A stretch of 35,836 bases of DNA from Candidatus Woesebacteria bacterium (GCA_020060105.1 JAGVAV010000016.1:1-35836), one strand, 5' to 3'; shown: positions 16,939-25,345, numbered from the stretch's first letter. Notes: generated by a model from the letters alone, not told the origin. Program-made: numbers and translations.

Positions 16939-16967
16939 TTGTTAGTTCGGTCTTTTTGGGGTATAAT
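16939..16967 (+). promoter_or_regulatory. Near-leaderless promoter of the Type III RM operon
   Basis: TTGTTA (16939-16944), 17 bases, TATAAT (16962-16967), then nine bases to the ATG at 16977, which has no SD. The expected leader is zero to three bases. Confidence 0.6.
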
Positions 16968-16976
16968 TTGTTTAAT

Positions 16977-18896
16977 ATGGGACAAGAAACTAGAGAAAAA
17001 CTAAAAACTACCGTTAATACCACAAAACTAGGTGGTAGCTCTTATTTTCCTCAGGACGAATTAATTCAGCGTCTAAAAAGTGATTTTCCTGAAGTTTTTG
17101 CTGAAGAAAAAGTTGATTTTGGCAAGCTAAAAGCGGCGTTAGGTGAAAATGTTGACCTAGGTGAAAGATACGGACTAACTTGGAAAGGCAAAAGCGACGT
17201 TTTTCGGGTTATTCAAGAAACTACCACAAAAACTCTTAAGCCAGCTCGGGAAGAATCAGTAAATTTTGACGAAACAGATAATCTTTTTATCGAAGGCGAT
17301 AATCTTGAAGTTTTAAAAGTTCTGCAACGTGCCTACTATGGCAAAGTGAAAATGATTTATATCGATCCTCCATACAACACCGGTAGTGACTTTATCTACA
17401 ATGATGACAGAAGTCAGTCAATACAGGAATACGAAAAAGAAGCAGGAATTCGGGATGAAAATGGTTATATTAAAGAAGATACACGTCTCCGTAGAAACAC
17501 CAAAGACGGCGGCCACTTTCACAGTAACTGGCTGAACATGATGTATCCCCGACTCTACCTCGCCCGCAATCTCCTCCGCCAGGACGGTGTAATTTTTGCT
17601 AGCATCGACGACAACGAAATCCACAATTTAAGAATGATAATGAATGAAATTTTTGGTGAAGAAAATTTCATAGCAATATTTCCTTGGAGAAAAAGAACTG
17701 CGAAAACTGACGTTCCTTTTGGTATTTCTCAAGACTATGAATGGATCTTAGCATTTACTAAAGGAGAATTCCAAGCTGGAAGAATTTCCGAAAGAAAGTA
17801 TTATCATTCAGATGATTACAAAGAGGGGTGGCGCCTGTCAGATCTTACAACTCAAAGAAGTGCAACCGAACGACCGAATTCCTTTTTTAATTTAGTTAAT
17901 CCGAAAGACGGAAAAGAATACCCTGCTAACCCCAACCGAGTTTGGGGAGTTACTAAAAATTCTTTTGAACTTTATTTTAAAAAGGGAAAGATAGTTTTTC
18001 CTGGGGATTATAAATTTTTAAATATTACAAAACCAGCCTTTAGAGTTTTCGAAAGTGAGGATAAAGAGAAAAATTTAACAAATAATGGATCAGAAGTTAA
18101 TATTACGGCAATTTCAACCCTATTACCCTTAGAAACGGGCCGAACAGAGGAAGGAACGAAGGAACTTACTAACTTAATGGGAGGAAAAATGTTCCCATTC
18201 CCAAAACCTGTATCGCTAATAAAGTTTCTAATTAATATAACCAACGACAAGGATTCTATTGTGTTAGATTTTTTCGCAGGGTCTGGTACGGCTGCTCAAG
18301 CTGTTACGCAGCTAAATTCAGAAGACGGTGGAAATCGGAAGTGGGTTATGGTTCAGTTACCTGAGGAAACGGAACAAAATAGCGAAGCCCAAAAAGCAGG
18401 ATACATAACAATTGCGGACATTGCAAAGGAAAGAATTAGAAGAGCGGGGAAAAAGATTGCAGAAGAAAATAAGGATATAAAAATCGATCTAGGCTTTAAG
18501 GTCTTCAAACTTGAGTCAACTAACTTTAAAATCTGGGATTCAAGTGTCAAAACACCAAATGAACTAGAGCAGCAAATGCTCAGTATGTTTGACGTAATTC
18601 GCAAAGACGCAAACGAAGAAGACCTACTATTCGAGCTAATGCTCAAAAGCGGAATCGAGCCAACAACCCCACGTAAGAAAAAAGAAGTTGCTAGCCTCCC
18701 CTACTGGATAATTGGCGATGGGAAACTAATAATTTGTCTTGCCAAAGAAATAACACAAGAATTATTTGACACAATCCTCGCCGAAAAACCCCAAAAACTT
18801 ATTTTCCTCGAAAGTGCTCTAAAAAGTAACGACCAATTAAAAACTAACCTACACTTACAGGCAGAAAAGGAAGCTCTTGAAATTTCTGTAGTTTAG
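16977..18896 (+). CDS. mod: Type III restriction-modification DNA methyltransferase (Mod)
   Basis: Modification and target-recognition subunit of a Type III system; it methylates adenine on one strand and also guides Res. Motif IV DPPYNTG is at residues 130-136 and the AdoMet loop LDFFAGSGT near 430, so the order is that of beta-class methyltransferases such as EcoP15I Mod. The target-recognition region lies between them, followed by the C-terminal part. About 640 residues is normal. The ATG at 16977 was chosen because a TTG at 16956 lies upstream of the -10 box. It heads a five-gene operon. Base composition is visibly more AT-rich than the core genes, consistent with transfer. Confidence 0.95.
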   Translation: MGQETREKLKTTVNTTKLGGSSYFPQDELIQRLKSDFPEVFAEEKVDFGKLKAALGENVDLGERYGLTWKGKSDVFRVIQETTTKTLKPAREESVNFDETDNLFIEGDNLEVLKVLQRAYYGKVKMIYIDPPYNTGSDFIYNDDRSQSIQEYEKEAGIRDENGYIKEDTRLRRNTKDGGHFHSNWLNMMYPRLYLARNLLRQDGVIFASIDDNEIHNLRMIMNEIFGEENFIAIFPWRKRTAKTDVPFGISQDYEWILAFTKGEFQAGRISERKYYHSDDYKEGWRLSDLTTQRSATERPNSFFNLVNPKDGKEYPANPNRVWGVTKNSFELYFKKGKIVFPGDYKFLNITKPAFRVFESEDKEKNLTNNGSEVNITAISTLLPLETGRTEEGTKELTNLMGGKMFPFPKPVSLIKFLINITNDKDSIVLDFFAGSGTAAQAVTQLNSEDGGNRKWVMVQLPEETEQNSEAQKAGYITIADIAKERIRRAGKKIAEENKDIKIDLGFKVFKLESTNFKIWDSSVKTPNELEQQMLSMFDVIRKDANEEDLLFELMLKSGIEPTTPRKKKEVASLPYWIIGDGKLIICLAKEITQELFDTILAEKPQKLIFLESALKSNDQLKTNLHLQAEKEALEISVV

Positions 18897-18909
18897 CTTA
18901 GGATAAACT

Positions 18910-19569
18910 ATGACACAAACAATAAAAAGAATAAAACAACTTAAAGTAATTGAAAGTTTTATACAGGCAGATTTTGTTAAAGGTTTTAAGTACGTAGATA
19001 AAGCTGGTGAAATTGTTAATATGTTTTATGAAGGAAACACACCGCCAGTGTTTGAAATGAATTTAAACGGATTAACTATCCAAAATATTGATAAACAAAC
19101 AAGAGAGATTAAAATATCACCTTTTTCATTCTGGGCACACTTCACTGAGCCTGGTAGCTTATACGATATATTCTCATTATTCGAAAAGAAACTAGAGGCT
19201 ATTGTGCCGATACTATCCCCAGCGGGGTTTCGCCGTCTTGGCTGGAGAAACTACTTCGTCCATGAGTTTAGTAGTGAGAAAGAAAGAGAGAAAGTTTTAA
19301 TAAAATTCCTGCCCAACAAATTACTGGAGTTTAATGAGATTTCTCTCACTTCAAAAACTGAGAAGATAAGTAGTCAAATTTCAATCAAGAAAGTATTTAA
19401 AAAAAGTCCTTCTAAAACAGCTGCTCTCCTACTAGATGTTGATCATTTTATTAGTTATGAGGACTCTGTTGATCTTAGAAGAATCGAAGCCGATCTAAGA
19501 GAAATTAAATCATATTTAGATTCTCAGGATTTTCTTGGAGTTGTTAACTGTATTTTAAGTACACGTTAA
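18910..19569 (+). CDS. Operon protein between mod and res, TIGR04255-like?
   Basis: A 219-residue soluble protein placed 13 bases after mod and four bases before the next gene. ISPFSFWAHFTEPGSLYDIFSLFEKKLEAI and the later GFRRLGWRNYFVHEF resemble, by pattern only, the sporadically distributed TIGR04255 family, which often sits near defence genes and has no known activity. No catalytic motif is visible. Tight spacing implies co-expression with the restriction genes. It could be an accessory or regulatory subunit, or an unrelated passenger. Confidence 0.5.
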   Translation: MTQTIKRIKQLKVIESFIQADFVKGFKYVDKAGEIVNMFYEGNTPPVFEMNLNGLTIQNIDKQTREIKISPFSFWAHFTEPGSLYDIFSLFEKKLEAIVPILSPAGFRRLGWRNYFVHEFSSEKEREKVLIKFLPNKLLEFNEISLTSKTEKISSQISIKKVFKKSPSKTAALLLDVDHFISYEDSVDLRRIEADLREIKSYLDSQDFLGVVNCILSTR

Positions 19570-19573
19570 ATCT

Positions 19574-19936
19574 ATGGATTTTCTAAAGTACTTCGCTCAA
19601 TCTAAAATCCCAACACTTGTTCTTGTAGCACTTGTATTGTTTACAGGGGGTTACATCGTTGTAAACAGTAAAGGTGATTCAAATATTTTATTAGCCGGGG
19701 AAGCTTTTTTAGGATTAGGTGGATTCTTGGCGGTAGTTGCTTTTATTGACTATCGAAACAAAGAATACATTGATTCGATAATTACCCATTATAGGCAAGC
19801 ACTAGAAAGTATCGGTAAAACACATTCGCAAATCGAGGAAAATAAACAAGAAAGTCTTCGCCGTGAGGTAGAGGGTACCAACTATGGAGAAGACTACGCT
19901 CTCGAGTCTGAGCCGAAAACAGTAGGAAAGTCATAA
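19574..19936 (+). CDS. Small two-helix membrane protein in the RM operon
   Basis: A 120-residue protein with two hydrophobic helices (about 12-31 and 38-58) followed by a soluble, helical, charged tail (YRQALESIGKTHSQIEENKQESLRRE) that could form a coiled coil. It lies four bases after the previous gene and 27 bases before res. No family was recognised. A membrane protein inside a Type III RM operon is unusual. Confidence 0.5.
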   Translation: MDFLKYFAQSKIPTLVLVALVLFTGGYIVVNSKGDSNILLAGEAFLGLGGFLAVVAFIDYRNKEYIDSIITHYRQALESIGKTHSQIEENKQESLRREVEGTNYGEDYALESEPKTVGKS

Positions 19937-19963
19937 CACAAAGAATCTCTGGGGATAGGAAGA

Positions 19964-22669
19964 ATGATGAAACTCCAGTTTGATGCAAATCAGGATTATC
20001 AATTAGACGCTGTGAAAGCGGTGGTGGACATATTTGAAGGACAACCGTTACAAGCAGATGATTTGACTATTTCAATAGACAGTAACAACGCGAGGCAAAG
20101 ACTTATTCAGGATGTCGTTGTCGGAAATCAGCTGCTTATCAATGAACAACAGATTGCCTTAAATACTCGCGCTGTCCAGCAACGTAATGGATTAGAATTA
20201 TCAGAAACAAAAGGCGGCGGTGCTACCTTACCAGCTGCTTTACCAGTAGCTTTAGCATTTGGCAAACTTAAAGACGGAATGAACTTTACTGTCGAAATGG
20301 AGACAGCAACCGGGAAAACTTACGTTTATCTTCGCACCATTCATGAGCTTTATAAAACATACGGATTCAAGAAATTTATCATCGTTGTTCCCTCTTTGGC
20401 CATCAAAGAAGGTGCTTTAAAAAACCTGGAAATTACCAAAGAACATTTTGCCTCACTTTACAATAATCCAAAAATGGACTGGTACGTCTGGGATCCAAAG
20501 AAACGCGGACAGTCACGAGCTTTTGCTACTAATGATAGCTTGCAAATCCTAGTTATTACCATCGACTCATTTACCCGAGCTCAAAACATTATTCATCAAC
20601 AATCTGATTGGGGCGTGCCGATTGAATATATTCGTGCTACTAATCCTATCGTCATTGTGGACGAGCCGCAAAATATGGAAACAGAAATTCGGAAGAAAGC
20701 GATTGAAATGCTTAACTCTCTTTGTACTTTACGATACTCTGCTACTCACAAATACGCCTATAACATGCTTTATAAACTCGACCCTGTCAAAGCCTACGAC
20801 TTAGGACTAGTTAAAAAAATCGAAGTCGATTCAGTGCTTTCAGAGGATGCTTTCAACACCGCTTATATTCACGTCACAAAAATTGAGCGCCAGGGAAAAA
20901 GTGGCCTTGTCGCTCATATTGAAGTAGATCGAGACGATACTCGAGGATTACAACGCCAGGTACTTCGAATAAGTCCTGGTGACGATTTGTTTGCCCTAAC
21001 CAATCGGGAAATTTATCGAGACTATATTTTGGACCGAATTGATTTCGTTGAGCAATCGGTAGAATTTTCAAACGGACAGATTTTTTATATTGGTCAAAAA
21101 AATGAAGGTTTACATGAAGAAATAGTTAAATATCAGGTTCAGCGAACCGTGGAAAACCATTTTGAAAAAGAAGCTAGACTAAAAAATCAAGGAATCAAAG
21201 TTCTTTCCTTATTTTTTATCGATAAAGTCGCCAACTACCGGGAATATATCGAAGGTGGGTTTACCAAAGGAAAATTTGCTAAGTGGTTCGAGGAAGCATA
21301 CAATACTATTCAAGCTAAGCCAAAGTTTTCCGGTGTTTTAGAATTTGAAGCCGAAAAAGTGCACAACGGGTACTTTTCCCAAGATAAAAGCGGTGTTTGG
21401 AAAGACACTAAAGGAGAATCTGAAGCGGATGACAATACATACGAGCTTATCATGAAAGAAAAAGAACGTCTTCTTGATCCGAAAGAACCTCTTCGCTTTA
21501 TCTTCAGTCACTCTGCCTTGCGAGAAGGCTGGGACAACCCAAATGTTTTTCAAATTTGTACTATAAATGAAACAACCTCCGAAATTAAAAAACGTCAAGA
21601 AATCGGCCGAGGTCTTCGCTTGCCGGTAAATACGGAAGGACTAAGAGTCAGGGATGATTCAATTAATGTTTTAACGGTAATCGCAAACGAAAGTTACGAA
21701 GATTTTGCACGCAAGTTGCAGTCAGAAATTGAAGAAGAAACGGGAGTTAATTTCAGCGGTCGAATTAAAGATAAAAAAGAACGTCGAGCGGTCAAGTTAA
21801 ACAAAGGTTTTAAATTAGACGTGAACTTTAAAGAGCTCTGGGATCGAATCAAGCACCAAACTCGATATCATGTGACCTTTGACAGCAACAAGCTAATTGA
21901 AGAAGTTGCAAAAATTTTGCGAGAGGTTTCGATTAATCGCCCTAGAATAAGTAGTGTTCGGGCTCGAGTAGAATATGGCGAGGATGGATTATCAACAATT
22001 GTAAGAGACAGCTCTGGAACATATGCCGTGAATGGAGAAAACGATATTTTAATACCCGATGTTTTAGGAAAAATTCAATCGCATACCAAATTAACTCGAA
22101 AAACTATTTTTAATATCCTTAAAACCGCCAATAAAATTCCGGATATTTTAGTAAACCCTCAGCAAGTAATTGATGAAGCAAGACGAGCAATTAATATCGT
22201 GATGCCTAGTTTGATGGTTGACGGAATAAAATACGAAAAGATCGAAGGCGGCAGATGGGAAATGAAACGATTTGAAAATGAAGAGCTTGAAACTTACCTT
22301 GATGGCTTAGTGGAAGTGAAAAATCAAGATAAAACACTTTACGATCATGTTTTAGTGGATTCTGATGTCGAACGTTCTTTTGCTAAAGAGCTAGAAAATC
22401 GCGAAGACGTAAAATTTTACTTTAAACTCCCTAGCTGGTTTAAAATCGACACACCTCTAGGTGGTTATAACCCTGACTGGGCTGTGGTTTTTGAAGGTGA
22501 TAAAAGAATTTATTTTGTTGCAGAAACTAAAGGAACAGACGATTTTTATGACCCATGTCTTTCTGAGTCAGAAAGACAAAAGATACTTTGTGGACGAAAA
22601 CATTTTGAAGTTTTCAAGAATATCGTTTATAAGGCTCCAGTCAAAACGGTTCAAAAGTTACTGGAATAG
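19964..22669 (+). CDS. res: Type III restriction enzyme, Res subunit
   Basis: ATP-dependent helicase-like motor and endonuclease that cuts after meeting another complex on unmodified DNA. Motif I METATGKT is at 112-119 and motif II VDEPQNM (DEPQ) at 232-238. Later motifs include FIFSHSALREGWDNPNVFQICTI and QEIGRGLRLPV. The C-terminal nuclease core shows P837-D838 and E854-T-K856. All key residues are present, so it looks functional. The length of 901 residues suits the family. AGGAAG precedes an ATG-ATG pair at 19964. Confidence 0.96.
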   Translation: MMKLQFDANQDYQLDAVKAVVDIFEGQPLQADDLTISIDSNNARQRLIQDVVVGNQLLINEQQIALNTRAVQQRNGLELSETKGGGATLPAALPVALAFGKLKDGMNFTVEMETATGKTYVYLRTIHELYKTYGFKKFIIVVPSLAIKEGALKNLEITKEHFASLYNNPKMDWYVWDPKKRGQSRAFATNDSLQILVITIDSFTRAQNIIHQQSDWGVPIEYIRATNPIVIVDEPQNMETEIRKKAIEMLNSLCTLRYSATHKYAYNMLYKLDPVKAYDLGLVKKIEVDSVLSEDAFNTAYIHVTKIERQGKSGLVAHIEVDRDDTRGLQRQVLRISPGDDLFALTNREIYRDYILDRIDFVEQSVEFSNGQIFYIGQKNEGLHEEIVKYQVQRTVENHFEKEARLKNQGIKVLSLFFIDKVANYREYIEGGFTKGKFAKWFEEAYNTIQAKPKFSGVLEFEAEKVHNGYFSQDKSGVWKDTKGESEADDNTYELIMKEKERLLDPKEPLRFIFSHSALREGWDNPNVFQICTINETTSEIKKRQEIGRGLRLPVNTEGLRVRDDSINVLTVIANESYEDFARKLQSEIEEETGVNFSGRIKDKKERRAVKLNKGFKLDVNFKELWDRIKHQTRYHVTFDSNKLIEEVAKILREVSINRPRISSVRARVEYGEDGLSTIVRDSSGTYAVNGENDILIPDVLGKIQSHTKLTRKTIFNILKTANKIPDILVNPQQVIDEARRAINIVMPSLMVDGIKYEKIEGGRWEMKRFENEELETYLDGLVEVKNQDKTLYDHVLVDSDVERSFAKELENREDVKFYFKLPSWFKIDTPLGGYNPDWAVVFEGDKRIYFVAETKGTDDFYDPCLSESERQKILCGRKHFEVFKNIVYKAPVKTVQKLLE

Positions 22670-22675
22670 AGAATA

Positions 22676-23104
22676 ATGTCTACTAAAGAAGCTGGGGATT
22701 TTGGAGAAAATGAGATTGTTGATCTCATTGCTTGTCCAAATTGTCAGAAAAAATTAATGCTTTTGCCGGTTAGTTTCCCTCTTTACGACGTGCAATGCTC
22801 AGGTTGTAACTTCCGTGCGCAGGTAAAAACAAATTGCTGCAAACCTAAGAAAGAAATCTTTGGCGCGACATGGGAAGTAATGGACAAAACCACCAAATCA
22901 GGTTACTTCGTTCCCCCATTAATTGCCAATTTTAAATGGGTCGAAAAGGGAGAAATGAAACAAGAAATTAGATTTTATCCTTTTATTCCTAAGATAAATC
23001 TCAAAAAATATCTAGCCAAATTTAAGAATGGCCGGAAGGATCTTTGGATGTTCAATTACATCGGCCTCGACACCCTTCCCTATTTTCAACTATACAAAAG
23101 CTAA
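22676..23104 (+). CDS. DpnI-like zinc-containing PD-(D/E)XK nuclease domain
   Basis: A 142-residue protein six bases after res. Two cysteine pairs (C20/C23 and C41/C44) form a zinc ribbon enclosing YDVQCSGCNFRAQVKT, in which D38, Q49 and K51 have the D-x10-E/Q-x-K spacing of the DpnI catalytic core as I recall it. PPLIANFKW and YPFIPKINLKKY follow. DpnI itself cuts methylated GATC and has a C-terminal winged helix; that domain is missing here. The fold call is by motif. The protein may be a methylation-dependent nuclease, a nuclease for another context, or a subunit of the RM complex. Confidence 0.65.
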   Translation: MSTKEAGDFGENEIVDLIACPNCQKKLMLLPVSFPLYDVQCSGCNFRAQVKTNCCKPKKEIFGATWEVMDKTTKSGYFVPPLIANFKWVEKGEMKQEIRFYPFIPKINLKKYLAKFKNGRKDLWMFNYIGLDTLPYFQLYKS

Positions 23105-23192
23105 CCTCATTTTAGTCTACCCAACTACAGCAGAACGGTTATGGTACAATTGTTTCAACAAGAATTATCATCCGAGGGAAAGATGGGCAGTT

Positions 23193-23229
23193 TATCTAAC
23201 CCCCGGAGTTAGATAGATTCAAACCTAAG
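23193..23229 (+). repeat. Island repeat, copy A
   Basis: The left half is a perfect 8-bp inverted repeat, TATCTAAC / GTTAGATA, with a 7-base spacer (CCCCGGA). The right half is ATTCAAACCTAAGA. A short SD-led peptide frame (MGSLSNPRS, 23182-23211) runs into it and stops inside. It is the most symmetrical of five related copies in 23193-29309. Confidence 0.75.
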
Positions 23230-23386
23230 AAAAGATACTGTAGGAAGTCATAGAGAAGTTTTTGAAACATATAAACTAGTTCGAGATGCAGATATGAAAA
23301 GTAAAGATATAGATCAGTTTAAATTATGGTATGACAAAATGAAGGCTCTTAACCAAAAATTTGAAGATGTTTCATGGGAGCAATAA
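23213..23386 (+). pseudogene. 5'-truncated gene remnant downstream of copy A
   Basis: An open frame of 57 codons that follows a TAG inside repeat copy A and ends at 23386, with no usable start before an internal ATG at about residue 28. The peptide (for example REVFETYKLVRDADMKSKD and FKLWYDKMKALNQKFEDVSWEQ) looks like a helical protein C-terminus. Its last codons contain the GGGAG SD of the HEPN gene, so the two were probably translationally coupled. The 5' part seems to have been replaced by the repeat. Parent family not recognised. Confidence 0.4.
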
Positions 23387-23388
23387 TT

Positions 23389-24057
23389 ATGGATAAAAAA
23401 TTTTGTTCAGCATGTAATCAAGAAAGGGAGGTTGTTAATTCAATACCAATAGATAAGGGATTTCGACATGTCCTTTCTTGTGTCCACAATTTTATTGAGG
23501 TTAATCTCAGTGAAACCATAAAGGTAAGTGAGCTAATCGGTTTTAGAAAGACTGGAGAAAATCACGAAAAATATAAGCGCGGAGATAAACCACCTAATAC
23601 AAACTATGCAAAAAAGTTTATCGAATATGGAGATATAGATTACGGAGCAGCAGTTGTACTTTTTAACGTACAAGATAAGGATTGTGATTTTATGAATCAA
23701 GCCGCCTTTCTTTCTGCTCAAGCTGTAGAGAAATACTTAAAAGCCTTCCTTTTTTGGAATTCTCCTCAGCACTACCCAGGATTGTCGGGAAAACAAGTTT
23801 TAGAGGAATTTATAAACTTAAGACACGACCTTATAAAAATACTCAATGAGTGCGTCAAAGATAATAACGATTTTAATACCTTTAGGGCTCAATTAGAAAA
23901 TATCAATAAATACTCACTGTTAAAATATCCTGACATTGAAGATGCAATGGTTTATTCGAGTGGTGGACTGTCTATCAGTAGTGACATTTTGAAAGACGTA
24001 AAACAAATTGCTGATTTTACAAAAGAATTAATCCAGACTTCCAACCCCCGGGGTTAA
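23389..24057 (+). CDS. HEPN-domain protein with N-terminal zinc knuckle
   Basis: A 222-residue protein. The N-terminus has a short zinc-knuckle-like CSACNQE, with a later CVHNF. The centre-to-C-terminal part is a HEPN four-helix domain: FLSAQAVEKYLKAFLFW and LRHDLIKILNECVKD, with an R-H pair in the second helix. HEPN proteins are often RNases or toxin partners paired with an MNT nucleotidyltransferase; none is visible here. The ATG at 23389 was chosen because GGGAG lies eight bases upstream. The last five codons (SNPRG) and the stop lie inside repeat copy B, so the C-terminus was shaped by the repeat. Confidence 0.7.
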   Translation: MDKKFCSACNQEREVVNSIPIDKGFRHVLSCVHNFIEVNLSETIKVSELIGFRKTGENHEKYKRGDKPPNTNYAKKFIEYGDIDYGAAVVLFNVQDKDCDFMNQAAFLSAQAVEKYLKAFLFWNSPQHYPGLSGKQVLEEFINLRHDLIKILNECVKDNNDFNTFRAQLENINKYSLLKYPDIEDAMVYSSGGLSISSDILKDVKQIADFTKELIQTSNPRG

Positions 24058-24075
24058 ATAGCTTCGAACCGAAGG
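24039..24075 (+). repeat. Island repeat, copy B
   Basis: TTCCAAC-N7-GTTAAATAG followed directly by CTTCGAAC-CGAAGGA. The N7 spacer is CCCCGGG, making AACCCC/GGGGTT an inverted repeat, and CTTCG-AAC-CGAAG is a second small hairpin. It overlaps the stop of the HEPN gene. Confidence 0.8.
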
Positions 24076-24175
24076 ATTATATTAAATAATGGTAAAATCT
24101 GGGTAACCTTGGAGATGTTGAAATGTTTAATCATCCCTTTCATTATACAAGATAAGGGAAATTAGGAGTTTAAAG

Positions 24176-24211
24176 AAAAAGGACAGGCGAAATGTTCACC
24201 TGTCCTAAAAA
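24176..24211 (-). terminator. Terminator of the HAD gene
   Basis: On the minus strand TAGGACAGG and CCTGTCC arms around an 11-base loop lead into TTTTTCTTT. It lies about 85 bases past the TGA at 24295. A weaker AGGCT/AGCCT hairpin lies between the two. Confidence 0.7.
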
Positions 24212-24234
24212 TAGTGTACGCCACCCCGGGGTTT
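24199..24234. repeat. Left direct repeat flanking the HAD gene
   Basis: CCTGTCCTA, then after a gap TACGCCACCCC-GGGGTT. It is repeated imperfectly at 25076-25106, where CCTGTCCTA is followed at once by CGTATGCCACCCCTGGGGT. The two copies bracket the HAD gene with its promoter and terminator. Confidence 0.5.
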
Positions 24235-24294
24235 TAGGCTGACTTTTTGAGCCTTAGTTTGCTTGTTGATTGACAGCTTACGGAGCAGTCTTTT

Positions 24295-24993
24295 TCAACC
24301 AGGCTGAGAACAGGAAAAGGGATAGGTTTGTCTGACTTTCTCACAGACCTCGGCCCAGTTATGGCAGGGGACTATAGAAACGTCCCGTCGGGAGCAATGA
24401 GCCCCTCCGTAAAGGAAGACGGTACCGGGGTAATCTTTTGGCAGCATCTTAACTACGCCTGGATTGTCATCGACAAATCCCCTTATCTGAGGGTAAAGAG
24501 CCGTTAAAATGGCTGCTTTCCAGGCATTTCCTTGACTGAGAGAAACGTTGTCTGGCCTGGTTAAGAGTAGCGCCTTGGGAAAACCATGGCTAACCAACCA
24601 TCTTTTTGTTCCTGCTCGGGTGGTTCTTGGTCGGTTAGTCAGATAAAGACAGATGGGAACAAGGCCATCAACTTCCCTTACCTTTTCCCCCACCCTTTCC
24701 TCGATCAAGGGAAGTTTTCCTTGAACCCCATTGTTGACTCTGTGGTACTCTATCCACGCCAGAGCTTCCGGCGTTTGCCAATAGGGAACCTTTTCGCAGT
24801 AGCGATACTGGGTGCTCATCTGCTCTAGGGAAAGGTTTTCAGGATTGCCGAAAAGAGCCATCATTTGCTCAAACCAAAACTGCTTGGTTCCAACCAAGGT
24901 GTCGTCCACATCCAGGGATAAACCTGTTTTTCCAAGTCTGTTAAGGTAACCCTTAACTTTGAGTACCATTCCTTCAATGCTATACGGAACCAT
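24295..24993 (-). CDS. HAD-superfamily phosphatase-like protein
   Basis: A 232-residue soluble hydrolase. HAD motif I is LDVDDTLVG (D28, D30 as nucleophile and general acid), motif II LYLTNRPRTT, and motif IV GFVDDNPGVV. The substrate is unknown; the family includes nucleotidases and sugar phosphatases. The ATG at 24993 was chosen because AGGGGG lies five bases upstream; a TTG at 25026 lacks an SD. The stop is TGA, rare in this window. The gene carries its own promoter and terminator and is flanked by imperfect direct repeats, so it could have moved as a unit. It is on the opposite strand to the genes around it. Confidence 0.8.
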   Translation of the reverse strand: MVPYSIEGMVLKVKGYLNRLGKTGLSLDVDDTLVGTKQFWFEQMMALFGNPENLSLEQMSTQYRYCEKVPYWQTPEALAWIEYHRVNNGVQGKLPLIEERVGEKVREVDGLVPICLYLTNRPRTTRAGTKRWLVSHGFPKALLLTRPDNVSLSQGNAWKAAILTALYPQIRGFVDDNPGVVKMLPKDYPGTVFLYGGAHCSRRDVSIVPCHNWAEVCEKVRQTYPFSCSQPG

Positions 24994-25045
24994 CACTCCC
25001 CCCTTTTGATTTTTTCTCTTCCCCAATGGCTAATCTTAGGAAAGT

Positions 25046-25074
25046 ATTTTACAGCGGTATGAAATACAAGTCAA
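25046..25074 (-). promoter_or_regulatory. Promoter of the HAD gene
   Basis: TTGACT (25069-25074), 17 bases, TAAAAT (25046-25051) on the minus strand, with a leader of about 45 bases carrying the SD. Confidence 0.65.
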
Positions 25075-25075
25075 G

Positions 25076-25106
25076 CCTGTCCTACGTATGCCACCCCTGG
25101 GGTGTC
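25076..25106. repeat. Right direct repeat flanking the HAD gene
   Basis: CCTGTCCTACGTATGCCAC then CCCTGGGGT, matching the copy at 24199-24234 except for a short insertion in that copy. Confidence 0.5.
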
Positions 25107-25152
25107 TTCGTATCTGCACCCTAGGATATTTGGATTAAGAGGCTCTGGCATC

Positions 25153-25239
25153 TTCCAACCCCCGGGGTTAAATAGCCTTGTACCACTTTGGGTACATGGC
25201 CCTGAACCCTTTGTGGTTCATAGGCTTCAAACCTAAGGA
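25153..25239 (+). repeat. Island repeat, copy C (long form)
   Basis: Same left half as copy B (TTCCAAC-N7-GTTAAATAG) and right half (GCTTCAAACCTAAGGA), but with about 48 extra bases between them forming two hairpins: TGTACC-ACTTTG-GGTACA and TGAACC-CTTTGT-GGTTCA. The two hairpins are themselves related. TAGCC and GGCT at the borders of the insert can pair, giving a branched structure. Confidence 0.8.
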
Positions 25240-25310
25240 AATTTTGATTCTACTTAATCAAATAATAACTCAAATGAAACGAATCTAAACAACTCACTTC
25301 TTTGATTTTG

Positions 25311-25339
25311 TGGACCGGCAAAAATTAAAGTGGTATATT
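25311..25339 (+). promoter_or_regulatory. Putative leaderless promoter of tspO
   Basis: TATATT (25334-25339) ends six bases before the ATG at 25346; a weak -35 TGGACC (25311-25316) is 17 bases upstream. No SD is present. Confidence 0.4.
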
Positions 25340-25345
25340 TACCAC

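Larger units (their letters stand above)
25027..25345. other. Intergenic stretch between HAD gene and tspO
   Basis: These 319 bases hold no gene. They contain the HAD promoter, the right direct repeat (25076-25106), repeat copy C (25153-25239) and the tspO promoter. The remainder (25107-25152 and 25240-25310) is AT-rich with no recognised structure. Confidence 0.6.

Noticed and set aside
24098-24156. Short SD-led peptide frames after repeat copies B and E
   Set aside because: Only 10-14 codons each, with unrelated sequences; no evidence of selection.
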